Shown here: in pieces, positions 51,823 through 64,000 of the stretch
Numbering within the stretch: the stretch's first letter is position 1
Layout: each line of letters starts with the position of its first letter
NCBI RefSeq assembly: GCF_023856365.1
Contig: NC_064548.1
Coordinates: 23,732,461 to 23,796,460, forward strand
DNA length: 64,000 nt
DNA from: Brienomyrus brachyistius
Taxonomy: Eukaryota > Chordata > Actinopteri > Osteoglossiformes > Mormyridae
Direction: 5' to 3'
Notes under the pieces: generated by a model
Database searches by the model: none
What the model was told of the DNA's origin: nothing
The model's input: only the letters and a program-made list of their open reading frames with translations
Program-made: the position numbers and the translations under genes

Positions 51823-52038
51823 AGCAAGCTCAGGAAAGCATAAGATGACCAAATTTTAATTCAACTGCAAAAACTGACTGGTTGAGCAGGTAACGGCCAA
51901 TTTAAAGCTGTTATACCATTCACTTGCTGAGCCAGTTTCACTTGCCCAGAAACATTAAGCGATTACCACAGGGGTTTCTAGTAATTAATGTTGTTTCAGT
52001 AGGTGTTTGGAAACAGGAACATGGCCTGTACCAAGAGG

Positions 52039-52076
52039 CACCTTAGCTATACAGACTTCACTGTATAGCTAAGGTG
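52039..52076. repeat. Perfect 16-bp hairpin
   Basis: CACCTTAGCTATACAG, a 6-base loop ACTTCA, then CTGTATAGCTAAGGTG. The arms are perfectly complementary over 16 bp. No terminator role is expected in a vertebrate; origin unknown. Confidence 0.9.
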
Positions 52077-54314
52077 TAAATTCACTATGGTGAGAAAGGT
52101 CTCATGGGTATATGTGCAGCATGTGACTGCTTTGTGATAACATAGAACATTCCATTTGCAGGTGGGGGGTATGGGGTCTCTGGTTTTCATTATCCATCAA
52201 ATTAACATAACCCCCACCTCCTATTTCCTCAAACAAAGGCCTTTCTTTTGGAGCAAACCAGTGGCTCGTATCGGGAAAAAAAAGCACCAATGTTAAACAC
52301 TTGCAAGTTCATGTCTCCCATAGATTTCCGAATGCAGTCTATTCATTGAAAACCTAACTAGACTGACTAAAAGACAAACTCAAAGCAGAATGTAAAACTT
52401 TAAACCATTCAGGTTACCTTAATCTTTACTGAATCACAGTGGGATGTGCAAAAAAAAAAGAAAAGTAAACTGGAATATTCCAGCACCTATGTGAAAGTCG
52501 AGTGGCTGATGCTAAACTAAACATTTCAGTGGGGGAGGAGAAGAAAAACATTGAAGCAGGCATGAAGCTGAAGCAGCCAGACAGTTTTCATTATTATTGT
52601 GCTTCAGGGTATGAGCAACAGATGCGTTTAAAGAAAACTTTGAGATCTTGCAAACACCTGAACCTCAGACCGACAGCATAATGCAACACAGGCAAGCCTG
52701 CCAGATCTGTTCCGGAGCTTTCCAGCACTGCCTGTCAGTGAAGTAGAAATAAAATCTCCGACAGGGCTTCTCAGGACAAAAATGTCCTGGACACTGTAAC
52801 ATGAAAATAGAGTGTGTGTTTTTTCTTACCTTTGACTGAAAGACCTTTCCTTTATTGGCACAGGATGTTTACAGGGGCTCAGGGAGAGTCCAGGCCATTT
52901 GGGATCTGTAGCATTCCGGTAACGGAGTCGGGATATGTCCGGCTGCTCCGAGGACGCCCTGCTCTGTCTCTCAGGCTCGGCCTCGTTCCGCCTGGTTCTC
53001 AAGGTGTCCCAGCCTCCCTGAAAGCAAGCAGGGGGATTCCAGAAAATGAAAAGACGTCAATTTTGCAGATTTATCGTGACCTCACTGCATGCCCTACTGC
53101 AGCGGGCTTCGTGGTACTGTGCGGAACACGGCTGCCTCACTTCATCAGAACATTAACGGACTCTGACTTCCATGTTTAAATGCTACTAATGAGTCCAACC
53201 AGCCAGGTCAACCAGTGGCTCCACGCTGGAGGTTAAAAACAGTCACGCAGCCCTGTCACTAACAATGGCTGTATAACTGCCCGGTTTTGTGCTGATTTAC
53301 TGCTGTAACTTATTCCTGGAGCTTCTTGTGATTCTTTCGGTCTCTGGTTCAAAAATCCAGCCCAGTAACATTATAATTAATGTGAATGACCTGGACACAC
53401 TGCTCATACAGCCTATCATCCCAGTGTCTTGCTCAGAGCCATAGCCAGTATTTTTTAAGTACTGAGGTCCAAAGTGTACGCCCTTCCTAGGTGTGGCCCG
53501 CAATGGATCGTGGTTATTGGACCTGCAGAAATATTTGCCCTCAGTGTCCTCAATGATAGGCATGGGCATGGTCTTACTAACACTGACCTGGCGTAGCTGC
53601 TCCGTTGATGACTTCCTCTTCAGGGACTTCAGGATGGATTCTGTTAGACTTCCCCCAAGTTCTGTTGTTCTTCCTCAGTGTTATTTGGGGCAACAAGTTA
53701 TAAACTGATAGACACTAGGGGTGAAATTCATTGAAAATCCTGGGATGATGGGTAAATATCCTACCGCACGTACACGGGATGGTGTCTTGTTACTGTTTCC
53801 TATGTAAATGTTTCCCAAACCGATCTTCGGAACCCACAGTTGGTCCATGTTTTTGCTCCCTTCTGGGAGCTGAGAGGGTGCAAAAACATGGACCATCTCT
53901 GGGTCCTCGAAGACTGGATTGGAAACACTGTCCTATATTGTAGTTCTGTAACAATCTTTATTCTCAGATCAAATACAGTTTGGAATCCACCTTGTGCTGC
54001 TGCTGACCTACAAAAAACAAGAATGAAAAGGTTTCTCAGGGTGTTTCACAGACTTTTCAGGGGACTTTTTGAGTAATGCCGCTTGTCTCCAGCACGAACA
54101 GCACATGTACCTTCTCAGTCCAGATGCACTGCCTTCCCTGCCACATTCCTCATGATAGCAGATGGCCAGCAGATGCATGGAAATTCTCCATTTCTGTTCT
54201 CCACATTATGTGCAAGTTTGCAGAAATCACTACAAAACCTTGCACAAATTAGATGGAAAGTGTGAGCCTGCATCTCAAGTCCACTCATGCTGCCAAGCTC
54301 AGACCTTCTCCCAC
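52077..54314. other. Intergenic sequence with no recognised gene
   Basis: Downstream of fmnl2 and before the first readable prpf40 relic exon. Short open frames show no family similarity. A short tandem duplication of ATGGTCCATGTTTTTGC-like sequence in inverted orientation occurs at about 53838-53900. The 3' exons of the relic gene (Arg/Ser-rich tail) are expected here but cannot be recognised. Confidence 0.6.
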
Positions 54315-54455
54315 CTTCAAGCTGTTAATGAAATCTTTGAAAAGCCTTTCTTTCAGATTGCAAGGTAAGTCATTGAAGGAAGATTCCTTCAAGAACCTAA
54401 GTGACACATTTCAAAGCCAGACAAAATCTAGCCAACAAAATCCTAATTCTGATTG
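54315..54455 (-). pseudogene. prpf40 relic exon: FF6
   Basis: Minus-strand translation gives LDFVWL*NVSLRFLKESSF, then after a one-base loss LTLQSERK, then after another shift LFKDFINSLK. These align with the family's LDAVWEDIRERF, KEPAFEDITLESERK and IFKDFMHVLE. An AG acceptor (TTTCAG) and a GT donor (AAG|GTGGGA) flank it. One stop and two frameshifts are visible. Confidence 0.85.
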
Positions 54456-56264
54456 CTGAAATTAATGGAATTAAACCATAATTTGGTAATGGAGGTAGAC
54501 TCAGGTTTGAGAGGCGAGCTACTAAACTCAAGAATCAAGGACACCAGGGGAAATTGACACCACCACCACTTTCTCATTAGCATGGTAACTCAAAAAGTAT
54601 TTGATGGATCTCTTTCAAAATTTGCAGACACATTGTATGCCTGACGATCTGGAAATTTTGAAACAGATTGCGCAAAAACGGAAGCAATGCCAATGCCTAA
54701 CATAGAAAAGAATTATTTCAGACACTTGATCTTATCAGCATGACAACTCCAAAAGTATTTTACAGCAGTTTTTTTCAAACTTAGACACATTATATGGGTG
54801 AACATCAGGGCCTAATCAAATTTTGAGTCAAACAACACAAAAACTGAAGCAACAGGGCTTAGTGGCAGCAAAGAATAGGGTGACCATGTGAAAACTCAAA
54901 AAGTACTTAATATGCTTATGGTCTTTGATAAGGCTTTATTTACATTTCACAATAAATCATATAAACTTACCAGTACCAAAATAAGCCAGCCAGCATGCTT
55001 GGGCTATAACCAGGGCTATATAGCCAACTGGGCTAGTTCAGGAAGAAAACATTAAAATCATCCCACAATATAATTTTCAAGAATAAAGAGAAACCAAACA
55101 CCCTCACATCTTGCAATAATAAATTACCATGTAAAGTCATTTTCAGTATCTCATAATAATTTCTAATTTACTCATTCAAAGCATTCAAGCGCTGATAGTA
55201 CACAACTAATTCCTACCTGTGATCCAATTATCAAGAAATCTTACGAGTTTCACATTCTTGTGTTTTTTCAAATCTACATTAGGATGCTTCCAAGATTAAA
55301 TCTAAAAAGCATTAAATCTAGTTTTCTCCAATTTCTTTTTGATCCAGCTTCCTGATGTCTCTACCAATTCTTTGATCTGGAAAAGGGAGAATTTCGACCG
55401 TGAAACAATTTTTTGTTTGTTGTCTGTCACCAACATTTGGAGTTTAATCGTCCAGTTAATTGCATGTGCAATCATTTTGCAATACCATCCAAAAAGATTT
55501 TATAATCTATGTGTAGAAATATATTAATTATAATCAGAAACAATATGAATGCATCAGATTCTCCATGTGGCTGCATTAACAGGATATTTTAGCTGTGAAT
55601 TCTGGGATTCTGTGCAAACTCTCACGTTGTTTACGAACAGAAAGATATATGATTGGTCCCATTTTTGCATCAAAATACCACATGTGTGTCACACAATCAA
55701 AGACAATAATTGTAGTACTACGAAGGTTTTGGGAAAGGCAGCCCGGGCCTGGGACTATCATCATGTATGAAATCCTCAAAATTACGAAGTTGAATCACTT
55801 GCGACTCATTTGGATTCATTTGGGTCTTCAGCCCAAGCCCAGTGACATACTAATGGAACCAAATGATGGAAAGGAGGCTACAGGAGACCCGCGATCTTGT
55901 GAGCTCAGTAAATCTAAGTGTTCCGTAGATCTTTTTCAAACTTCTCAGGAACTTTATTCTGGTCAGTTGTGGAAGGGGGGGGGGTCACAAGATGATTTTC
56001 TTAATATGCAAAAAAATACTTTTTTCGAATTACCAGAATAGCATTACTTTTGAAAATGCCATCAAAATAACATACTGCGGTATAATGGATGGATAGTATG
56101 ACCATATGAAAAATTAGATACCAGACCAAGTTTAGTGGGGAGGTGGGCTAGAGACAGAGGTTCAGGGTATGGGAGGAGTAGGGATTAGGTGGTGGTTGAC
56201 AGAGCTGTCCAAAGAATACATTTCCAACTTCTTGTTTCATTGAAGAATAAAAGCGTACTTTCAC

Positions 56265-56372
56265 CGCTGAAGGCCATCTTGATATTGCCTCTGTTCAGGC
56301 CAGTAGCTCTGTAGTTGATCACGATGCCAAAGTCCTTAAGCTGGTGTTAACCCCCATGGTGAGCCCTTTGTC
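56265..56372 (-). pseudogene. prpf40 relic exon: FF5
   Basis: After a good CCCTCCAG acceptor the minus strand reads DKGLTMGVNTSL, then after a one-base frameshift KDFGIVINYRATGLNRGNIK and MAFS, ending at a GTGAAA donor. Family sequence is DKGFVVEVNTTFEDFVAII and LDAGNIKLAFNS. Confidence 0.85.
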
Positions 56373-56939
56373 CTGGAGGGAAACGCGCAGCTCAGCCACT
56401 TTCGGGAAGAGAAGGACCACAGGAACACAGCGACTGAAGCATAAAGGACAAAGACCTGGGCTGGAAGGTCATTTTAGACCTTTTGAGGAGAAGCCACAGC
56501 AGTATGTTTTAATCTCTTTGTGGGTTTCTGTGCACACATGAGGGACACCAAGAGCTGGGGGGTCAGGAACTTCCTGCACAGCCAAGACAAATTTGGGAAA
56601 CGGATACAGCAGAACTACTGCCTTCACTTTCAACATGTCCATGCAGCTCTTCCTATTAGCAGTAATATCTAGCAGTGTTCTAGGTTCTCCATGTACAATT
56701 TCAGTAGGTCAGGGGTACAGACTGCCCCATAGATTAACCGCAACAGCAATAACCACAAATCTTATTTCCTGCTTCCAGCACCATATTTAATAAACGCCGT
56801 ACAATACGTTCAGTCCACAAACTGCACCAATCCGCTGTGTTCCTGGGAAGGTCAGCCTGTCTTTTATCACCTGATTGGACATCTCAGCTGACGGCTGGGC
56901 ACTTCACCACCACCCCCTGCCCCCACCAGGCACACATGG

Positions 56940-57045
56940 AGCTGGATGTAGTTGTGGAGTTTGTACAGGAATTTCTGCAGGGCAGAACTGTGTTTGTTAG
57001 CAGTGAAGCTCCCTCCATACAGAACCTCTTTCCAACTCAGTACTG
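56940..57045 (-). pseudogene. prpf40 relic: FF4 (weak)
   Basis: The minus strand reads LSWKEVLYGGSFTANKHSSA and LQKFLYKLHNY, comparable in spacing with SSWMELYP, FTNMLGQPGS and ALDLFKFYVEDL of the family. Similarity is low; the assignment rests mainly on its place between FF3 and FF5. Confidence 0.5.
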
Positions 57046-57116
57046 AACCACCTGCAGACGTGTGGAGCTACTCTGCTGCCTCATCCCTCACCTGGAAGGT
57101 CCTGAACGGTCTTCAC

Positions 57117-57204
57117 CTTCTCTGTAGAGACATATGTTTCTCTTCTTCCTCCTCAAGAGTGTAGATATGCTCAAAGCAGATCAGAACACCCTCCTCATCT
57201 ACGT
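57117..57204 (-). pseudogene. prpf40 relic exon: FF3 end and Glu-rich linker
   Basis: Acceptor CTCCCCAG and donor AGAAG|GTGAAG. Minus-strand translation VDEEGVLICFEHIYTLEEEE EKHMSLQR aligns with [21 protein letters not shown] of PRPF40A/B, one Glu codon missing. The frame is open within the exon. Confidence 0.85.
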
Positions 57205-57490
57205 CTGGGGAGCAGAGGGGAGACACATAGCATGGGTTCATGGAAACACATCTAGAAGTTTGGCCCGATTATGATATATTTGTAAATTTCTGGTTTTGTT
57301 CGCATCACAAACTTAGCCCTCTGAGTACCAATGATTATTAATCAGTGGTTATAGAACCTAGACCTACAAAATGAGACCCACTGGTACTGCACTGCATACT
57401 CTGCAATTCCTCGTCCGCAGTGAACAAACAGTGTGAGAGGTTAGTCGCTGTGCAGAAGGTTCTTCAGGTTGTCATGTCCTCAGTTGCCTA

Positions 57491-57799
<309 letters not shown>

Positions 57800-58794
57800 T
57801 CACGAGGAAACACTCCGCAGAAATTATTCCGTTTGTTTCGTCTATAAGCCTGAGACCAGAGTCACCAGATTCGATTAGATCCTCATTCCACCCAGATGAA
57901 TATACTAATTACCTTCCTCATTTAAGTGTCCTACGTAGCAAAGGAACTGGGAAAAACTGCAGACGGCAGCCATCTGAGCCCAGAATGGGAGCCGTTAATC
58001 TTCTCGTCTGCAGTGACACATTTCACCACAAGATGGAACCATTGCATAGCGCTAAAATAATCTGCCAAAGTACACGGAGCAACATACTTCACCATGTCTA
58101 AAATTTCCTTGAGTTCTTCAGTTTAGTTCCTTCAGATTACATATTAAAGGGCGAAAGTCTTAGGGGTCGATACAAAGACAGTGTGTTTTAATTTTATTTA
58201 TTTTAACTGTAACTAAAATTCTGGGGACACAACAGCAAGGACAGATGCCAGACATATCTGTTTTTGGGGACTGTTGCTATGGTGTCAGAGAGTTATGGTA
58301 TCCTTGACAGACCCAGATCATACCTTCCAGCCCAGCCCACACTCAGAACCTACAATACCCTGCCCCCCCACCCCCCATCGCCCCTCCCAGCCACCCCCAT
58401 CCCTCCTTATTCTCCGGCAGCAGAATAAATTGGCTTTTTAAGGTGAAGCTGGGAGTTTCTGGGCCTCATTTCTCAGCCACCCACGGCATGCAGCTCCACC
58501 GGGAGCCTGTAAATTAGCGGCTGCCAGTGGCGGGGGTCACGCCGACTGCGGCCCCCTCCCACATAGAGCCTTCTGGATTAACGACATGGAAAAAGGAAAG
58601 AACGAGATAGCAGAGGCCAATGCTTTCAATGCCTTCCGGTAGCCGAAGCCGGCCGGAACGAAAATAAATGACTATCCATCCATCATCCAAACGCTTATCC
58701 TGGCCAGGGTCATGGGTCTAACCAAGTACGGTTCCTATTATTATTAATTACCAGTCTTATTTGATAACAACACAAACTTAGTCAACTGTCACCT

Positions 58795-58953
58795 GGGGGT
58801 GTTCCAAGACGCAGGATTTCTCAGTTAATTTAAGGTAGAAATCATGATTGTCCAACAGGAATGCTACTAACCTATACTCTTATTGGACAATCATGACTTC
58901 TATCTTAAGTTAACCCAGCTAAGTGAGAAAGCCTGCTTTGTGGAACACGCCCC
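58795..58953. mobile_element. Palindromic MITE with about 65-bp arms
   Basis: Left arm GGGGGTGTTCCAAGACGCAG through AATCATGATTGTCCAA; right arm TTGGACAATCATGACTTC through TGTGGAACACGCCCC, its near-complement. No coding capacity; target duplication not resolved. Confidence 0.8.
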
Positions 58954-60086
58954 TGACTGAATTAACAAACCTCAAGAGCAAAGCAGGGAGGCAGAAGAGA
59001 TAAAAGCCCTTCTCCATTCTGCAGAAACGCACAAACTCTGCCACATCCCTGCCCGCAAGCGGCCTGAGAGACTGGGAATGGGAGGGGCTCCACGGAGGGC
59101 CAACGGGGCCCCTGTCGCCACACAGATGTCCACCAGATGCAAGCCACTGTGAGAGCAGCGGCTCTGGAGGGAAAACACGCGGTCAGCAGGACGACAATGA
59201 CACCGTGATGCCCAGTGATGTTCAAGGTCATCTGCTACACTCGAGGTTTATGTCAGGAACAAAAGAAAGCTGAAATGTTTCATTCTGTTTATACACCTTA
59301 AATTTCTGAGGAAAGTTTTGTAAATCTTATGTTAGGAAAAATATGTTTTAGACAATCTCAAAAACCCAAATTTCATACTGCAGTATTAATATTTCAGTGG
59401 CTTCCATGGATGACTGCTACGTTTCCACATTTCTGTCATACTTAATATTTGTTCCTATACTTGTAACTCAATATTATGGCATGGGCACTTAAAATATAGT
59501 GCTGGTACATTTGAAAATAAGCTAACTGTAAAAATGAAATGGTTTATAATGGCTCAATATGTGACCCAAGGGGGTAGGAAGCTCCATTAACCTCAAAATG
59601 ATTTCAGGGACCAACAGCAGAAGCGACTCACCGGCTGTGAGCCCGTAAGGGAAGGCCAGCAGGCCGCTGAGATGGGGGGCAAAAAGCGGGCAGGAGAAGC
59701 TGAAGGTGGGGGCGGACCACAGGGGTGCCCAACTGCGAAACCCAGGGGTCCCCTTCACTGCCATTCACGCTTATCTGGTGGTTGAGGGTGTCGCGCCTTC
59801 GCTCGAACGCGGAGCAGGGAAACAGCACATAAGAAGTGAGGTGAACGAGGACTTCAGTCGGGAGAACAATGCTGACCAGGAAACATCAGAAGATGAACAT
59901 TAAGGACAGGACTGGGGAAACATAGTCTGACATGGACTTAAATACACTGAACTAATGACAGCAACAAGAAACAGCTGGTAAACACGGGGAATCCACACAG
60001 GGTAGATGAGGGGACGTGGCCACACGGGAGGCTCGGACGAGCGGGGTATCTTCTCAGGATGCTCCAAGAAGAGTTAGTACGGTGAA

Positions 60087-60310
60087 CGGCTCAGTCTTCA
60101 TGGCTGTGATTGGAAGATCGCCGGTTGGCAGGCGTTGGCAGAACAGCCACATATCCATAGGCCCTTCTGCAAGGCCCTTAACCCCCAACTAGCTGACCCT
60201 TCACTGTGACACCCACCCCCCCCCCCCCAGGCTATAACGAGCTAGAGGGACTAGGTGAAGAAATTAATGCTAATGTACTTGTGCAAGTGGCAAATAAAGA
60301 TAAATAAATG
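60087..60310 (+). mobile_element. SINE-like repeat (second family)
   Basis: Shares GGCAGAACAGCCACAT, the CAAGGCCCTTAACCCC phrase and the tail GTGCAAGTGGCAAATAAAGA with the copy at 19093-19320. A C run sits in its middle. Confidence 0.55.
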
Positions 60311-61500
60311 TATCTTCTGCATGGGTTTCCTGATGAGCCTCACCTTCTCAGTCTAGAGCATGTTGAAGGTGCTTCTCTTCCCTCAGCCTGGGCATGAGGT
60401 GAGCGCTGATCAGCTGCAAACCAGGAGAGCAGGAATGGCATTCCGACAAGCCAGACTTATTAAAATTACTATTATGAACTAACTCTACATTCTGCTTCAG
60501 GAGTATCAATTGTTTCTCTGTAATACGATCCAGACATCATACCGTGGTACATTTTGACTGTCCTCCGCAAAATTTTATTGTGCGTGATCCCCCTTGCACC
60601 TCCCATTCAGCTAAATTTGTTGCCAAGATTTCAAAATATATACCCAATATAAATATTTTATTTTTCGTATATTTCTATGTCCCTAAAGTGGTATACCATA
60701 TTACAGTAATAGTACCCAAGCCTACGGTGCAGACCACCCCCAGGAAGGAGAACGAGCAGCTGTTCAGAGGAGCACCCTGCAGCCATCTCTGGAGATGATG
60801 TCCAGATGAAGAGATGATGAAGAGTCCGGGTGCATTCTCCATCGCAGAGTCACACTGACTAGGGAACAAACACATATATTCGTCACATGACTGTCCTGAT
60901 CGAAGCCCAGCTTCCATCAGCGGAGGGTAATGATAAAGACACGGAAATTAAGACTGCTGTGGAAAGCATCTCTGTGGGACCTTTGCTAAGCAAATGAAAC
61001 AGACAGATGATCTAAAAACAGAGCTGTTAAGTAGCTGCAGAGATGCAGCTCTGATAACAGACAGAAGGTTGTGTCGACCTCACAGCTGGTCATCCCGCCT
61101 TCAGGAGAGGATTCCTCATGAGCTTGAATCAGAAGCGGATCCGGCAGCAGAACCGTGTGGGACCTGCCCTCCCTCACCCATAGTTACACTGACAAAGAGC
61201 TGTCCTGTGCTTCAAGCCGTCAAAATAAAGAACTTTCTTCTTGCAGCTGGAAGTGATGCACAGATCCCCCTGTCCTATCTTCAGTGGTCCTACCTTCTCC
61301 TTCTCTGCTCCTTGAAAGCTGAACCTCATCGTCCCCATTCCACTTGCAGGCAGCTCCTTCACAAGCTCCAGTAACTCTCCCTGCTTGAGCGCATCATCGC
61401 AGAAAGCGACAGACAGAGCAGTGAAGATAATACATATTTTTAGCTCGCATTCACAACAATTTCATTCAGAACATTATAGGAGGTAACAGGTAACAGTGTG

Positions 61501-61530
61501 TCAGTAGGTTCGGGGGGGGGGGGGGCATCT
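61501..61530 (+). repeat. G homopolymer tract
   Basis: A run of about 14 G, low-complexity sequence that may be length-variable. Confidence 0.85.
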
Positions 61531-61909
61531 CGGGCTCTAAAGAAGAGGAGGGTTGAGGATGAAGGTCTGGGATACTTGACTGTGTCCTCCCGCTCATGTG
61601 TCTCATGGGCGGGGCTGCAGCCTCAGGCTCCATTGTCATGGTAACAGCCTGGGGGCCCCTGATGTGGCGACTGCAGTGGTTGCCGTGGCAGCTGTACCGG
61701 CTGTGTCTGATGTCTTGATAGCATCCTGCACCTAAACAGATCAACGTCTACATCCCTGCCAAACTAACGAAGGGTGACAGAAGACAGATCAGAAACACAG
61801 CTACTTTTTTTTGTTAATAAAGCCAATATACACAGAGATGTTCGATGGCGACAGGTGAACAAGACACCATAACAAGCAAGGAAGACATAAAATAATCACC
61901 GCCACTTAC

Positions 61910-61957
61910 CCACGCCCCTCTGCTTTCATCATGGCAGAGAAAGGCCTATTAATTCTC
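61910..61957 (-). pseudogene. Possible prpf40 relic exon between WW and FF regions
   Basis: The minus strand reads ERINRPFSAMMKAEGRG before a good donor GG|GTAAGT, resembling LITKSNLHAMIKAEESS of PRPF40A, which lies between the WW domains and FF1. Order and strand fit the relic. The match is short, so this is tentative. Confidence 0.4.
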
Positions 61958-64000
61958 TCATAAATAGTGAGCTTTCATCTGAGGATAATTATATACAATA
62001 AGGATAACTAATACGACCAGGACCTGCGAAGGGATCACGTATAAATGCAGGTACCCTCTACCCAACACACAGCGATGCTGAAGCATTGATCCTGAAAGAC
62101 CCACGCCTGAAGGATTGACTAATTGCCACTCAATTTAAAACAATTAAAGCGTTCGTGTCTAAAAATACATACAAAACACCCCAGGGTGAGGCACCTAGTT
62201 CTTGGGTCCAGACCTATGTCCCTAATGTGGAAGGACATGTGGAAGGATTGTGAGATTGTGGTTGGTTTCAGTGTTGAAACCAAGTCCAGCACTCACCGTC
62301 TTAAGAATAACATGTTATTTCTGCTCATTTCTCCATCAAAATAAAGACAGCTAAAGTACAACTATTAATTCCTGCAGGTCCTGTGCATAAATGAGAGATA
62401 CAGATATTTCTGATGAATTGTCTGTCTCCGGACAGCTCCCATGATTAAAAGCAGTAGGTTGTTTAGCTGGATCAGCTGATCATTGGCAGTGGGGCTCCAA
62501 AGTTCAGCCAATCAGAAGACATCCAACATCACCACTACTGCTATTGAGAGACACAGCAACTGTATGAATTAAAAAAAGAGTAAAGTATAAGATGCATATT
62601 AAGTACATGGGCATCGGTTGTTTTACTAACTGAAATCCAACACAATGCATATTGACGAGTGACATTATGAAAGTGACGACTGAGTCTTCTGTGTCCTTCT
62701 CATACTCCATCACCGAGTCAAACTGTCAGACCCACGTATAGGAGTGAATGTCAGGAGAAACAGTCAAAGCGTGGTGTGGGAGGAGTCGGCCTCCACTCAG
62801 GGTGCCTCGCTGCTGGTAAGGGCAGAGGTCAGGGCGAGGAAGAGCACTCAGACCATGCAGTTACAGTGCCTAATCTAATCAGCTCAGAGGCAATAAATGA
62901 TTTATGCAGGGGGTCACTGCTGGGCTCAAAAAAAAGCACATTAATTATGCTGCTCCAATTTAATTAGCGCTGGTGAACACAGCAATATTGATCCAAAGGA
63001 AATTAGAGAGTTTCGTTCACCCTCCCTTTCCTGAACACAGGTCAAACACTGATTCGACCATGAGGGACCAACAGGGGGCAGTGCAGGGTTCAGCCAGTGC
63101 CAGTACAAAAAAGTAACAGCATCAAAACGAGCCGGAATGCATTCAGACAGAAAGGAGAGCCGCTTCCCGGGGGGAATTAGTCTAAATTACTTCATTTAAT
63201 TGAAATATCTGCCCAAGATTAGAAGGCAAATACAAAAGTCTGTATCGTCAGCTGGGTGCGGAATGTGGAAACACAATACAGGACAGGGGGTGGCAGATCT
63301 CTTTCCTTCCCATAATGCCCTTTGTCTCAATCTGGAAAATGACAGGTCTCCTTTACGGACTGGCACGCTCCGTGGCTCTGCACAGATGGCGGGCGCCACA
63401 AGTTACGGGGCCCTTGGGCCGCATGGCATCACAGCACCTCGGGTATTGTCCGCGTCGTCATTTCGGGAGCCTGAGCAATGCACGCTGGGAAATATTCATC
63501 CTACCTCCTTACTGACACCTTCACCACCACCCCCAGCCCCTACCCCCACCCCCACAGCCCCAAGGCAATACCCAGGGTGTAAATAAACAGCCAGGTACAT
63601 GGAGGGAAGGTGAGAGAAAATTCCCACAGACGACTTCAAGTCAGAAATTGTGCTATGCAAGTCTGGATCATAAGATCCACTGCAAATCTGAACAGAATGT
63701 TCAATTTAATCCCCCCCACCCCCCACCCCCACCCTCTGCCCCTCAAAACTGATTAATAAATCCAAAAAATAATATAGAAAATTATATCAGGGGTGTGTAG
63801 CAGACATGGGTGATTAATATAAAATAAAAACATGTTGATGATCTGTGATATATCACATAATTCATGCTTTAAAGCATTAAATACATTTTGCATTATTGCT
63901 TATGATGACCAGCCTTAATATCAAAGTTACAGATCACGGGTCTGAATAACTGGGCTTTTCTTTCCTTGATTCCACCAAGCCTACTGGCAAAATCAGCTGA
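61958..64000. other. Intergenic sequence to window end, no recognised gene
   Basis: AT-rich flanks and C-rich tracts (63520-63560, 63710-63740). A minus-strand FNTETN motif at about 62264-62281 recalls the YYYNTETKQ of a PRPF40 WW domain but is too short to claim. No gene, RNA or element was recognised with confidence. Confidence 0.5.

Noticed and set aside
58572..58643. Plus-strand text INDMEKGKNEIAEANAFNAF resembling part of PRPF40 FF1 (IIND ... AFNAY)
   Set aside because: It is on the opposite strand to all other prpf40 relic exons, the middle does not match and a stop follows at once. It would need a local inversion, so chance is more likely.
58962..59231. 90-codon minus-strand frame considered as a prpf40 relic exon
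   Set aside because: No similarity to WW, linker or FF sequence; Cys/Trp-rich chance frame.

Overview
The window is vertebrate nuclear DNA, most likely from a ray-finned fish. It holds a single intact gene with about 26 coding exons, canonical GT-AG introns (plus one GC-AG intron), a giant first intron, dense microsatellites and fish-type SINE, hAT-MITE and LINE debris. There are no bacterial-style operons. Species cannot be fixed from the sequence. The repeat spectrum (tRNA-headed SINEs with an ATGG tail, CR1/L2-like LINE remnants) suggests a teleost or another early-branching ray-finned fish.

Positions 2353-48041 (+) carry the complete coding sequence of a formin-like protein that I identify as FMNL2. 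I rebuilt it exon by exon. All splice phases agree and the sum is 3255 nt, i.e. 1084 residues, close to the 1086 I recall for human FMNL2. The order is: N-myristoylation start (MGNAGS), GTPase-binding/FH3 region (exons 1-13), coiled coil (13-14), proline-rich FH1 (14-15), FH2 actin-nucleating domain (16-24) and C-terminal autoregulatory DAD (25 plus a terminal exon). Three alternative last exons are visible, in the order YHY-type (47950-48041), TQS-type (49222-49382) and ITM-type (50125-50228). Each is spliced in the same phase from exon 25 and each swaps the end of the DAD. A polyadenylation signal lies at 51441-51446.

Between about 54.3 and 57.8 kb on the minus strand, convergent with fmnl2, lies a decayed, intron-containing copy of a PRPF40-family spliceosomal gene. 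FF-domain exons can still be read in the expected order but carry frameshifts and stops. Human FMNL2 and PRPF40A are neighbours in the same convergent arrangement, so this looks like a syntenic fossil rather than a processed pseudogene. It would fit loss of one ohnolog after the teleost genome duplication. Possible upstream pieces reach about 62 kb.

The remaining sequence is intron and intergenic DNA: 18 kb of intron 1, TG and CT minisatellites in introns 3 and 14 that sit close to splice sites, SINE copies, two hAT-type MITEs with readable 8-bp target duplications, several long inverted repeats and one degraded LINE. The most interesting points are the prpf40 fossil, the three-way C-terminal exon cassette with a non-conserved hydrophobic tail on the TQS-type form, the skippable in-frame FH1 exon behind a 0.75-kb pyrimidine array, and the GC-AG intron inside the FH2 domain. 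I did not find a wholly new biological system.
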